9,900 nt of DNA from an uncultured Desulfobacterales bacterium (GTDB taxonomy: Bacteria; Desulfobacterota; Desulfobacteria; Desulfobacterales; JAFDCJ01), in NCBI GenBank assembly GCA_945787595.1, contig CALZJV010000241.1, forward strand, positions 1 through 9,900, read 5' to 3'. Below are positions 1-5,920 of this stretch, in pieces. The translations under genes and the position numbers were made by a program. Numbering within the stretch: position 1 is the stretch's first letter; every line of letters begins with the position of its first letter. The notes below the pieces were generated by a model. It was not told the DNA's origin, searched no databases, and worked only from the letters and a program-made list of their open reading frames with translations.

Positions 1-21
1 TCCATCCTGTTAATCCTGTCA
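1..21. repeat. Tandem ATCCTGT repeat, two units at the window edge
   Basis: The heptamer ATCCTGT occurs at 4-10 and again at 13-19, each followed by a short TA or CA linker, giving a 9-base periodicity. Its complement reads like the 'acaggat taacaggat' runs that recur between genes in many bacterial genomes. The array may continue beyond the left edge. Only two units are visible, so its extent and any function are unknown. Confidence 0.4.
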
Positions 22-120
22 GAGAAATAAAATTGCATCTCATTAAGTTTTTTATTCGATTTGACTGGCCGCTTTTCAGGCCGGCGGCGGGGCTGAACCC
101 AGAACATCTGAACGGCTACC

Positions 121-699
121 TTAAAAAAGTATATAAAGCTGCGCAACAGTAGTTCCCGATGTATAGGCGGCATTGCCAACAATTGATCCGGTGTTCCAGG
201 TGCTGTTATCAAATTTTGTATCGAGTTCCAGGCAAACATCGGCGGGAAGGTTGTCGAATCTGAGATAATGTTGCGCGGTTCCCGCACCCGGCGGATTCAA
301 CCAGGACAGCATAAGGACGTCTCCAAAGGCATGCCGGGGTAGATCTGTGGTGCCGTTATAAACTCCGCTGATCAAGCCAGCTAGTTGAAGATCCTGAAAC
401 ACTTCGTACATTTCGGCGCCCTGGATTTGACCGCTGCCGTTGCCTTCGTTATCCGTTCCCGGCGGAATAGCGGCAATATTCTCATCGCCGGGATACATAC
501 CGTATTTGTCGTAAAACGCCATTACGGCGGCCCGGATTTCATCCGCCTGTTTGGCCACCCGCTTGACTTTTGCATTTTGGATCATGGCCTGTCCTTTGAG
601 CACCCCTCCGATCAGAAGTCCGATAATGACCATGACAATGGCAATTTCCACCAGTGTGAAGCCGTCTTTTGAGGTCCGAATCTTTTGCAATCTCATCAT
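121..699 (-). CDS. Type IV prepilin-like protein (pilin or pseudopilin)
   Basis: This is a 192-residue prepilin, a subunit that is cleaved and N-methylated by prepilin peptidase and polymerised into a pilus or pseudopilus. A short basic leader ends in G13, followed by FTLVE with the conserved Glu at mature position 5. An unbroken hydrophobic helix rich in I, V, L and G runs to about residue 36. Next come an amphipathic helix with alternating charges (VKRVAKQADEIRAAVMAFYDKYG) and a YPGD motif common in uncharacterised prepilins. The C-terminal globular part has a single Cys, so there is no pilin-type disulfide loop. Two ATGs sit back to back at 699 and 697; an AGGGAGT ribosome site about 7 bases upstream supports this position. 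The gene follows the secretin gene but has its own sigma-54-type promoter. It could be the major pilin or a minor one; which one cannot be told from the sequence. Confidence 0.88.
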   Translation of the reverse strand: MMRLQKIRTSKDGFTLVEIAIVMVIIGLLIGGVLKGQAMIQNAKVKRVAKQADEIRAAVMAFYDKYGMYPGDENIAAIPPGTDNEGNGSGQIQGAEMYEVFQDLQLAGLISGVYNGTTDLPRHAFGDVLMLSWLNPPGAGTAQHYLRFDNLPADVCLELDTKFDNSTWNTGSIVGNAAYTSGTTVAQLYILF

Positions 700-752
700 T
701 TTGTTTACTCCCTGTTGATAGATTTATAATAGTTTTTAGCACATATTGATTC

Positions 753-768
753 TGCAATATTTGTGCCG
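753..768 (-). promoter_or_regulatory. Sigma-54 (RpoN) -24/-12 promoter for the pilin gene
   Basis: Read on the minus strand the element is CGGCAC-AAATA-TTGCA, against the consensus TGGCAC-N5-TTGCA. The invariant GG (767-766) and GC (755-754) are separated by exactly 10 bases. Transcription would start near 742, giving a leader of roughly 43 bases before the ATG at 699. Type IV pilin genes in several proteobacteria are RpoN-dependent with a PilR-type activator, which fits. Only the first base of the -24 box departs from consensus. Confidence 0.8.
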
Positions 769-772
769 TATT

Positions 773-807
773 CGATAGCTTACGGAACCTATCGTAGACT
801 TCGTCTA
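773..807. promoter_or_regulatory. Two adjoining inverted repeats just upstream of the pilin promoter
   Basis: CGATAG (773-778) pairs with CTATCG (789-794) around a 10-base loop. Immediately next to it is TAGAC-TTC-GTCTA (795-807), a perfect 5-base dyad with a 3-base spacer. Together they abut the -24 box. They could be operator sites or hairpins in read-through RNA from the secretin gene. Neither is followed on the minus strand by a T-run, so intrinsic termination is unlikely. Confidence 0.45.
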
Positions 808-861
808 ACAATCTGGATTTATGAAGAATACTATTTTAGAAATTTAAGGCAGTGAACCATA

Positions 862-914
862 GTCAAAAAGTTGACGATAATTAAAAAATTCTTAAAGGTG
901 TATCGACAATTGTC
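862..914. promoter_or_regulatory. Candidate activator sites: dyads GTCAA-AAAG-TTGAC and GACAATTGTC
   Basis: A perfect dyad GTCAA-N4-TTGAC lies at 862-875 and a perfect 10-base palindrome GACAATTGTC at 905-914, six bases past the secretin stop codon. Relative to a pilin transcription start near 742 they sit at about -127 and -168. That is where enhancer-binding activators of sigma-54 promoters usually bind. They share a GACAA/TTGTC-like core. The activator role is inferred from position and symmetry only. Confidence 0.4.
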
Positions 915-919
915 ACATC

Positions 920-2419
920 TTAGTTGACCGTTTTTATGTGAGGTGTCAGGAAGATGACCAGTTCGCTGTTTTCATAGGATTCCTCGATTCGGCTGAAAAA
1001 ATATTTTAAAAAAGGCACCTCGCTTAAAAACGGCAGGCCCTCCTGCTCCAACTTTTTTGTTTGATTGATAAGCCCGGCCAGCACCACGGACTGCCTTTCT
1101 CTGACTCTTACTGTCGTAGCCAGCTCCTGAAGATCGATAACCGGATTGCTTATGGACAGGGTACTTCCCCCAGTGGATGGAAGCTCTACCTGGACTTCAT
1201 CTTTGATGCGAGTGAGAGTGGGTACAATGAGCAACGAAATGATGCCATCGCTGGATATTTGGGGTGTCAGACCGAGCTGCAACCCGAGAATAGCTCGTTT
1301 TATGGTGCTTCGAAAAGTAACTGTATTGGTTTCAAAGTTCTCGTCTACTCCTTCTATATCTCCAAAGGGGAATTGAAAACCGACGGTGAATACGGCGGAT
1401 TGGCCGTTCAGTACAGCCAGGTGTGGATTTGACAATACGGATACTTCCCCCTGGGTCCTTAAAAAATCCACAACCGCACTGACACTGGAAGTCTCAGCAA
1501 GAGCAATGGTGCTGCCGCCATTCACAAATAAATTAAAATTATCCGGCCAAATGCCGGCATTGGACTTAAACAAGATATCCATTTCGGTCCAGTCGATGCC
1601 GTATTTGTGGGCATCATCGAGTTTTACTTCCATGATCCTTGCCTCGATAAAAACCTGCCGGTGCAAAGATTCCGCCAATGAATCCAGAAACTTTACCATC
1701 GTCTCGATGCGCAGCGGCGTGTCTGCCATGTATATTATTCCGGCATTGCGGTTGACCTGCAAAATACCTTCCGGCGATTTCAGTACCTCCAAGGCGCCTT
1801 TGACATTGGTCCAAACATCGTTTATTTCGGCGGTGCGTTTGGACTTAAGCTGAAATTTACCGACGACACCGGCATTTTCCACGCTGGAGGCCAGCATGTC
1901 ACCGCCGATATCGACATCGGTGTCAGCGCTCATATCCAGATAGTCCAGATTATATATTTTTTCCTCGAATCTTTGGACATATACAAAACCGTTTTCGATT
2001 TTCCAGGCGTAATCCGACCCTTTGGCGATGACCATCTCGAAGGCTTCACGAAGCGTGGCATTGGTTATACGCACCGTTACCGGCCTTGTTAAATCAATAC
2101 CCGATTCTACCGAAAGATTATAATCGGTATCCGTAAGGATCGCATTTATAATCTCCCCTAAAGGCGCATTTTCAAAAATCAGGGAATAAAGCCGGGTGTC
2201 TTCTACCAGGCCTTTGGTGACCGGTTCCATTTTTTCGGAAAACGGCGGTGGTTCCGGCGCCTTAAAGGATGTTTCCCTTTGTAAGAGTTCCTGCGGATGT
2301 ATCTCTTCCAGTCGTTCCAGGGGCACGGGTTTCAACTCCGGGCCAGTACAACTGAAAGCTAAAATGCAAATGATGAAAGCAATAGTTAGGTAGAATAGTT
2401 TTTTTATCAAGTGTCCCAT
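920..2419 (-). CDS. mshL: MshL-type pilus secretin, outer-membrane lipoprotein
   Basis: This 499-residue secretin forms the outer-membrane ring through which the pilus passes. A lysine-containing start and hydrophobic stretch end at C24 (LAFSC), a lipobox-like site imperfect at -2. An STN/N0-like domain covers about 78-150 and contains NLSVESGIDLTRPVTVRI. A linker is followed by the secretin domain, about 253-497. Its hallmarks are VFIEARIMEVKLDD, VLSNPHLAVLNGQSA, LGLTPQISSDGIISL, and the C-terminal VVLAGLINQ...LPFLSEVPFLKYFFS...ELVIFLTPHI. Overall it resembles MSHA-type MshL more than the longer PilQ or GspD. The frame is open to an ATG at 2563, but the ATG at 2419 is preferred: it has GAGGA 4 bases upstream and places the signal peptide at the N-terminus. 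It is the last gene of the assembly cluster, 163 bases after the PilP-like gene. Confidence 0.9.
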   Translation of the reverse strand: MGHLIKKLFYLTIAFIICILAFSCTGPELKPVPLERLEEIHPQELLQRETSFKAPEPPPFSEKMEPVTKGLVEDTRLYSLIFENAPLGEIINAILTDTDYNLSVESGIDLTRPVTVRITNATLREAFEMVIAKGSDYAWKIENGFVYVQRFEEKIYNLDYLDMSADTDVDIGGDMLASSVENAGVVGKFQLKSKRTAEINDVWTNVKGALEVLKSPEGILQVNRNAGIIYMADTPLRIETMVKFLDSLAESLHRQVFIEARIMEVKLDDAHKYGIDWTEMDILFKSNAGIWPDNFNLFVNGGSTIALAETSSVSAVVDFLRTQGEVSVLSNPHLAVLNGQSAVFTVGFQFPFGDIEGVDENFETNTVTFRSTIKRAILGLQLGLTPQISSDGIISLLIVPTLTRIKDEVQVELPSTGGSTLSISNPVIDLQELATTVRVRERQSVVLAGLINQTKKLEQEGLPFLSEVPFLKYFFSRIEESYENSELVIFLTPHIKTVN

Positions 2420-2438
2420 GTTTTCCTCAAAAAAACTG

Positions 2439-2504
2439 TCACAGCTCCATATGTCTGCCGGTATCCGGAAGCCGGCAGTACGCATCAAGAGGCTTAATAA
2501 GCAT
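2439..2504 (-). other. Possible 21-codon upstream ORF with hairpin before the secretin gene
   Basis: A tiny ATG-to-TGA frame begins at 2504 and ends 19 bases before the secretin start. It overlaps a strong hairpin: CTGCCGG (2455-2461) and CCGGCAG (2472-2478) around a 10-base loop. AGGA lies about 11 bases ahead of its ATG, which is rather far. A hairpin inside an intercistronic gap could stabilise or punctuate the message. No T-run follows it directly, so it is not a standard terminator. The peptide itself is speculative; the inverted repeat is certain. Confidence 0.25.
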
Positions 2505-2582
2505 ATTTTATTTATCCTGATAAATTGCCTGCTATTAAAATATATCGAGGTCAGAAATAACAAATTTTATTTTAAGCAGTTC

Positions 2583-3158
2583 TTATTCTGAATCATTTCC
2601 CTCGGCAGCGGCTGTGTGAACCCGGGAATACTCGACATCCGGGGCGCTGAGAAACCAACTCTGACCACTGCTGGTAACAACCACACCGTCCGCTAGAATT
2701 TTCTGGATTTTAAATCCTTGTATCCTGTCGCCCACCTTCAACCTATGGCCGTCGATTACAGCAGTGGCATATGTGCGGCCATGGATATCGGTATTGCGCA
2801 GGATGCCGGATAAGATCGGGAGTCGTATTATTGTTTGTTGGGCACTTTTGTTTTCATCAGAAGAAATATTCGCAAGTTTTGGTTTATTATTATCTGAACT
2901 TGGGGATATTCCCAGTAGAGCCGTATCAAGATCGATAACTTCCGTGAACGCTTTGGAGCCTCGAGAAATTATATTCTGCAATTGGCGCCATTTTTGACTT
3001 GCCAGCTTTACTTCCATGGAACGTTCTGCAATAGGCGGACTTAAAAGAGCCATTAATTTAGAGCTATTGTACCCAATCAATATTAAAGCCGCAATTATCC
3101 AGCAACTTAAAACCAGTCTTTGCCAGCTTCCTGATATATTTATTTGGGTGATCTTCAA
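2583..3158 (-). CDS. PilP/MshK/GspC-like pilus assembly protein
   Basis: This 191-residue bitopic protein probably links the inner-membrane alignment complex to the secretin. A short cytoplasmic N-terminus is followed by a single membrane segment at about 14-34 (LVLSCWIIAALILIGY). A low-complexity polar linker covers about 45-108. A compact C-terminal domain, about 111-175, has the order expected of PilP/GspC homology regions: LPILSGILRN, AVIDGHRLKVGDRIQGFKIQKI, and GVVVTSSGQSWFL. The chosen start is a TTG at 3158. The frame is closed by a TAA two codons further upstream, and the next in-frame ATG (M36) would remove the membrane anchor. GGA of the weak site CGGAAA lies just ahead of it. Position between PilO-like and secretin genes is the standard PilMNOPQ/MshIJKL order. 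Sequence identity to any one subfamily cannot be settled by eye. Confidence 0.75.
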   Translation of the reverse strand: MKITQINISGSWQRLVLSCWIIAALILIGYNSSKLMALLSPPIAERSMEVKLASQKWRQLQNIISRGSKAFTEVIDLDTALLGISPSSDNNKPKLANISSDENKSAQQTIIRLPILSGILRNTDIHGRTYATAVIDGHRLKVGDRIQGFKIQKILADGVVVTSSGQSWFLSAPDVEYSRVHTAAAEGNDSE

Positions 3159-3187
3159 TTTCCGTTACCATCTCCGCATAGCAAAAG

Positions 3188-3709
3188 TTAAAGGGAGCTT
3201 TCTTTGGCAGATTGATTATACCGGTAGTACATGGAAACTTCGAATTTACTTTGTCTCGTCGATTCATCCAACTCGATGTTGACGTCTCTAACCTGGGTGT
3301 GAGGCAGCTCTAATTCAAGACGATCAAACCATTTCGCGGCATGCTGAATACTACCCTCAAAAGATATCTTAACCGGTATAATTCCATCCTGGTCATTTTG
3401 CGACCGGGTGGTCAGTTTAATTGCATTCAGACCGCACTTCAATGCTAGGTTTCTAATATTGCTTTCAAACTCAAATAGACCTAACTTTGATGACTCAACT
3501 TCCTGGATGAAGGATGCACTTTTTTTCAGTATTTGTGAAATATTTGCGGCATTATAGTTCCAGAATTGTTCATCCATCAGGTAAATTTCTTTCTTTTCTC
3601 TCGCTTTTTCGATGGAATCAATCGTGTTTAAATTCCAGAATGTCAGAATGAAAACCACCATCCAGCAACAACCGACAATAATCCAGCGTGATTTTAAATT
3701 AGCGGACAT
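3188..3709 (-). CDS. PilO/MshJ/GspM-like pilus assembly protein
   Basis: This 173-residue protein has one N-terminal membrane segment (about 8-26, RWIIVGCCWMVVFILTFWNL). A charged, probably coiled-coil stretch spans about 30-75. A C-terminal ferredoxin-like region follows, with alternating strands such as IIPVKISFEGSIQHAAKWFDRLELELPHTQVRDVNIEL. This is the layout of PilO, MshJ and GspM, which pair with PilN/GspL-type partners in the inner membrane. The ATG at 3709-3707 overlaps the stop of the previous gene by one base (TAATG), so the two are translationally coupled and their products are likely made in equal amounts. A GGAG site lies 5 bases before the ATG. Assignment rests mainly on topology and gene order, since the family diverges quickly. 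Confidence 0.75.
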   Translation of the reverse strand: MSANLKSRWIIVGCCWMVVFILTFWNLNTIDSIEKAREKKEIYLMDEQFWNYNAANISQILKKSASFIQEVESSKLGLFEFESNIRNLALKCGLNAIKLTTRSQNDQDGIIPVKISFEGSIQHAAKWFDRLELELPHTQVRDVNIELDESTRQSKFEVSMYYRYNQSAKESSL

Positions 3710-5106
3710 TACAGCTCCACTCTAAATTTAATAAAATAACTCTGTTTATTCTTGTCAAACTCAATATCGATATCCGGCATGACCAGCGGCTTGCGCGGGT
3801 GAAGATTCTGATTAAGATTGGCGATCAGAACCGACAAGGACCCTTTTAAACGATCTGATCCCAGGGCTTTGGCGACCCCTTTAAAATCTAGCGCAGTGTC
3901 TGTTTCTGTCTTCAGAAATATTTCCTGCATTCGGATTTCAAGCGGTAACGATCGAGCTAGTTTAGCAATAACTTCCCTGGGCGAATGCCTTTCAGCATCC
4001 TCAATTAGAATATCAAGTGCTTCATTGTATTGCCGGATTTTTTGCTTTGTCTTCCCGCCATCGAGGTCTTCACGATTAATAGCAGCTACCTGGTTTTGAT
4101 GAGACCATTTATGAAGAAAAATGCTTTCCAACCCCAGCAATAAGCAAAGTAAAATGGCGATGGCCATTCCGACGGCTTGAACCGGTCTCCATTCCAACTC
4201 TTTTTTCAATTTTTTGTGGGCGACAAATTGAAATTGATTCTTTAAGAGAAAATGAAAAAGGACGAAACCGTCGATAGGATCAGCAGGTGTATTGCCGGTG
4301 TGTGCGTCTGAAAGTTCAGTAAACAAGGAACTTAAATCTTCGATCTCTCGATCGAGTGCTTCTGATAATCCATCGACAGCCAATTTTTGAGATGATACCA
4401 GATATAGCTTATTGACCTCGGCCTTGGCTCTTTGTGAAAAAAGATACAGTGATTGATTTAGTTCGTAGGTGATAGCCTGAAGATTATCAGGTGAATCAAC
4501 TGATAAATCTGCAAGTGGAATACTGCGCGAAAAAAGAAAATTTCCCTCAAAGTAAAAATATAAATGGTAAAGATTATTCAGCAGTTCGATAAAGCATTTG
4601 CCGCCATCGTTGAAATCGGGCATCTTTTGCCGAATTTTTGATCCCCAAATCAATGCGGGAGAGGTTATCCGGTGCGGCGCTAGACTGAGCCTGGAAAGTG
4701 TCTTGTATAATTGAAAAAATTGGGGATCCTGCAAAAAATATGCATATAGCCAACGCTCCTTATGTTCCCGTTGGTAGGAGACACTGTCAAAGAAATACTT
4801 GACATCGGGAAGCTGTGGAAATTGAGCTTGCAACTTTCTCTCGACAAAGGCATCCGCCAAGGATTTTTTGATGGATTGAAACTTACAAACAAAATTTTCA
4901 AACCAATAATCAGGTACGATTAACAGGTTATTTACCCGATGTCTTACTGAAAAAGGGATAAGATCGGCATCTGCTTCGTCATTTAGTAGATCAGCGAGCT
5001 TGACGCTTTCAACCGCCTTTTTCCCGCCACGCCGATTGGCCTCGACAAAGTAAAGCACCTCGTTATCTACAATGCTGATTATCTTATTTCGCGTATTAAA
5101 TCTCAC
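3709..5106 (-). CDS. PilM-PilN-like fusion (MshI/GspL-type) pilus assembly protein
   Basis: This 465-residue protein combines two usually separate alignment-complex parts. Residues 1 to about 300 are cytoplasmic and resemble a degenerate PilM/GspL actin-like fold: beta-rich N-terminus IISIVDNEVLYFVEA, then LLIVPDYWFENFVCKF, and later KCFIELLNNLYHLYFYFEG. A single membrane segment occupies about 308-331 (VQAVGMAIAILLCLLLGLESIF). A periplasmic part follows with a coiled coil and a small PilN-like domain at about 370-465. The start is a GTG at 5106. An in-frame TAA lies 18 codons upstream and no in-frame ATG intervenes. The ribosome site is poor; GGGG lies about 14 bases upstream. It is the first gene of the assembly operon, behind a sigma-54 promoter, and its stop overlaps the next start. 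ATP-binding residues of PilM are not evident by eye. Confidence 0.72.
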   Translation of the reverse strand: MRFNTRNKIISIVDNEVLYFVEANRRGGKKAVESVKLADLLNDEADADLIPFSVRHRVNNLLIVPDYWFENFVCKFQSIKKSLADAFVERKLQAQFPQLPDVKYFFDSVSYQREHKERWLYAYFLQDPQFFQLYKTLSRLSLAPHRITSPALIWGSKIRQKMPDFNDGGKCFIELLNNLYHLYFYFEGNFLFSRSIPLADLSVDSPDNLQAITYELNQSLYLFSQRAKAEVNKLYLVSSQKLAVDGLSEALDREIEDLSSLFTELSDAHTGNTPADPIDGFVLFHFLLKNQFQFVAHKKLKKELEWRPVQAVGMAIAILLCLLLGLESIFLHKWSHQNQVAAINREDLDGGKTKQKIRQYNEALDILIEDAERHSPREVIAKLARSLPLEIRMQEIFLKTETDTALDFKGVAKALGSDRLKGSLSVLIANLNQNLHPRKPLVMPDIDIEFDKNKQSYFIKFRVEL

Positions 5107-5193
5107 CGGCAGTATGAAAAAGCCCCATTTTATTTTTAGTTGAGATGTTTAACAAAGTCTGAATAAAATCAAACAAATATCTGTCAGCGATGA

Positions 5194-5209
5194 TGCAAAA
5201 AATGTGCCA
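5194..5209 (-). promoter_or_regulatory. Sigma-54 (RpoN) -24/-12 promoter for the pilus assembly operon
   Basis: Read on the minus strand the element is TGGCAC-ATTTT-TTGCA, an exact match to the consensus TGGCAC-N5-TTGCA. GG (5208-5207) and GC (5196-5195) are separated by 10 bases. Transcription would begin near 5183, leaving about 77 bases of leader before the GTG at 5106. It points at the assembly genes and has no alternative downstream target. Sigma-54 promoters are silent without an AAA+ enhancer-binding activator; no such gene is in the window. Confidence 0.85.
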
Positions 5210-5253
5210 TGATAGTTCTGCAAGGAGAATTTGCATTTTATTGGATAAATGCG

Positions 5254-5275
5254 GCACTGTGGGTGCAATACACAG
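5254..5275. promoter_or_regulatory. NtrC-like dyad GCAC-N5-GTGC upstream of the assembly promoter
   Basis: GCAC at 5254-5257 faces GTGC at 5263-5266 with a 5-base spacer, matching the inner part of the NtrC-type site TGCACC-N5-GGTGCA. Its centre lies about 77 bases upstream of the predicted start at 5183, a normal place for an enhancer-binding protein. A second overlapping dyad, CTGTG (5257-5261) with CACAG (5271-5275), is also present. Activator identity is unknown. Confidence 0.4.
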
Positions 5276-5324
5276 CCTGCACAGGGATTGATGACTCTTT
5301 TATTTTATAGCTCACCACAATAAA

Positions 5325-5503
5325 CCCCGATGCTGCAAAAACAAGGCGGAATGTCGCAGGACTTCAGATCCTGTGCCGTTTCGCCAAGGCGGACGGTAGC
5401 CGATCCGCCGGCTTTCGGTTCGTAAAGCCTACAGCTCGGAGAGAGGCGGACATCACCCTTGACGACTTGGCTATGAAACCCTCCGGCTTTTGCATCGTTA
5501 GGG
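5325..5503. ncRNA. Candidate structured RNA or palindromic element, unidentified
   Basis: A GC-rich island in an otherwise AT-rich gap is closed by a long-range pairing: CCCCGATGC (5325-5333) with GCATCG plus GGG (5492-5497, 5501-5503). Inside are CAGGA/TCCTG (5357-5361, 5369-5373), CCGT..CGCC/GGCG..ACGG (5377-5395), AGCCG/CGGCT (5398-5402, 5409-5413) and GGCTTT/AAAGCC (5410-5415, 5424-5429). The last two overlap and exclude each other, as does GGCGGA (5388-5393) with TCCGCC (5404-5409). AGGCGGA occurs three times (5344, 5387, 5444) and CCGGCTTT twice (5408, 5483). It could lie in a long leader of either divergent unit, or be a dispersed repeat. It did not match the riboswitch cores compared with it from memory, and the strand is undecided. 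Confidence 0.35.
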
Positions 5504-5733
5504 TAAAACCATAATAGATTTGTCGGGCAGGTCACAAGGGCGCGGGCCTTCCATTTACTGGAATGGATGTCTAAATTTTCCGTATGGGGGGTCAAAATAA
5601 TGACTAAAACATTTTTGTTGCACTTTCCGCTGTGATAGCTCGACTTGATGCACATGGTGTATTACCTTGAAATTTAATGAGCCATGTTTCCTGAAATTCA
5701 TGATTTCTGGCGAGACAGTGTAAAGGGGAGAAC

Positions 5734-5739
5734 TATAAT
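5734..5739 (+). promoter_or_regulatory. Possible sigma-70 -10 box (TATAAT) upstream of the kinase
   Basis: A perfect TATAAT hexamer is present. The best -35 partner is GAGACA at 5712-5717, 16 bases away, matching only four of six consensus bases. Transcription would start near 5746 and give a leader of about 170 bases for the kinase gene. The same bases overlap the start codon of the short frame at 5738, so the two interpretations compete. It is weak evidence for a kinase promoter. Confidence 0.25.
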
Positions 5740-5920
5740 GACTGGTCAGAACGAATATAAGATGAATTGGAAATGAGCGCTTTAGGGAATTCCTGACGGA
5801 TACGTTGAAAAATGGAAATTAGTCAGCAGATTCTGGTTGCAGACTCCAACCGGAATTGAAATTTCTGCCTTTTATTTGAGATCAGAACATTCGATTTACA
5901 GGAAACAGGCCTATGAGTAA
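5738..5920 (+). pseudogene. Tiny ORF and degenerate reading frame leading into the kinase
   Basis: AGGGGAG followed by 7-8 bases and ATG at 5738 is a strong translation start, yet the frame stops after 12 codons (TGA, 5774-5776), and a TAG follows at 5783-5785. The same frame is then open from 5786 for 44 codons and ends in TAA at 5918-5920, overlapping the first 8 bases of the kinase gene, a layout typical of translational coupling. The stretch after the stops is aromatic- and charge-rich (VEKWKLVSRFWLQTPTG). It may be a decayed 60-codon gene, a 12-residue leader peptide, or chance. No family is recognised. Confidence 0.22.

Larger units (their letters stand above)
5107..5912. other. Intergenic region between the pilus operon and the divergent sensor kinase
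   Basis: These 806 bases separate two divergent transcription units. From the left they hold a roughly 77-base leader, a sigma-54 promoter at 5194-5209, a dyad at 5254-5266, a GC-rich palindrome-rich island at about 5325-5503, and an AT-richer stretch with a small or broken reading frame before the kinase. The longest open frame here, minus strand 5305-5655, encodes 116 residues with an AAGG site. It lies mostly over the palindromic island, has six scattered cysteines and no recognisable domain, so it is not called as a gene. Confidence 0.7.

Noticed and set aside
61..92. GC-rich inverted repeat GCCGC-N11-GCGGC after the pilin gene as a terminator
   Set aside because: The stem is short, the loop long, and no T-run follows on the minus strand.
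1386..1853. A 155-codon plus-strand frame opposite the secretin gene, and similar ones opposite the other pilus genes
   Set aside because: They lie wholly within well-recognised minus-strand genes, lack ribosome sites and domains, and are antisense shadows.
2420..2563. N-terminal extension of the secretin to the ATG at 2563
   Set aside because: It would bury the signal peptide and lipobox 48 residues inside the protein, while the ATG at 2419 has a GAGGA site and a proper signal sequence.
5357..5373. Anticodon-like arm CAGGA-CTTCAGA-TCCTG with a UCA anticodon, resembling the selenocysteine tRNA arm
   Set aside because: No D arm upstream, no TTCRANN T-loop and no acceptor stem ending in CCA at the required distances, so it is not a tRNA. 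The likeness is confined to one hairpin.
5405..5500. Possible c-di-GMP-I (GEMM) riboswitch on the minus strand, from GATGCAAAAGCC
   Set aside because: Only one core-like string resembles GACGCAAAGCC, with an extra base. The paired GGGCAAACC strand and the tetraloop-receptor hairpins are missing.
5305..5655. A 116-codon minus-strand frame with an AAGG ribosome-like site
   Set aside because: About half lies over the palindromic island, the product has no recognisable domain, and codons look dictated by the inverted repeats. It is kept as a possibility but not called.
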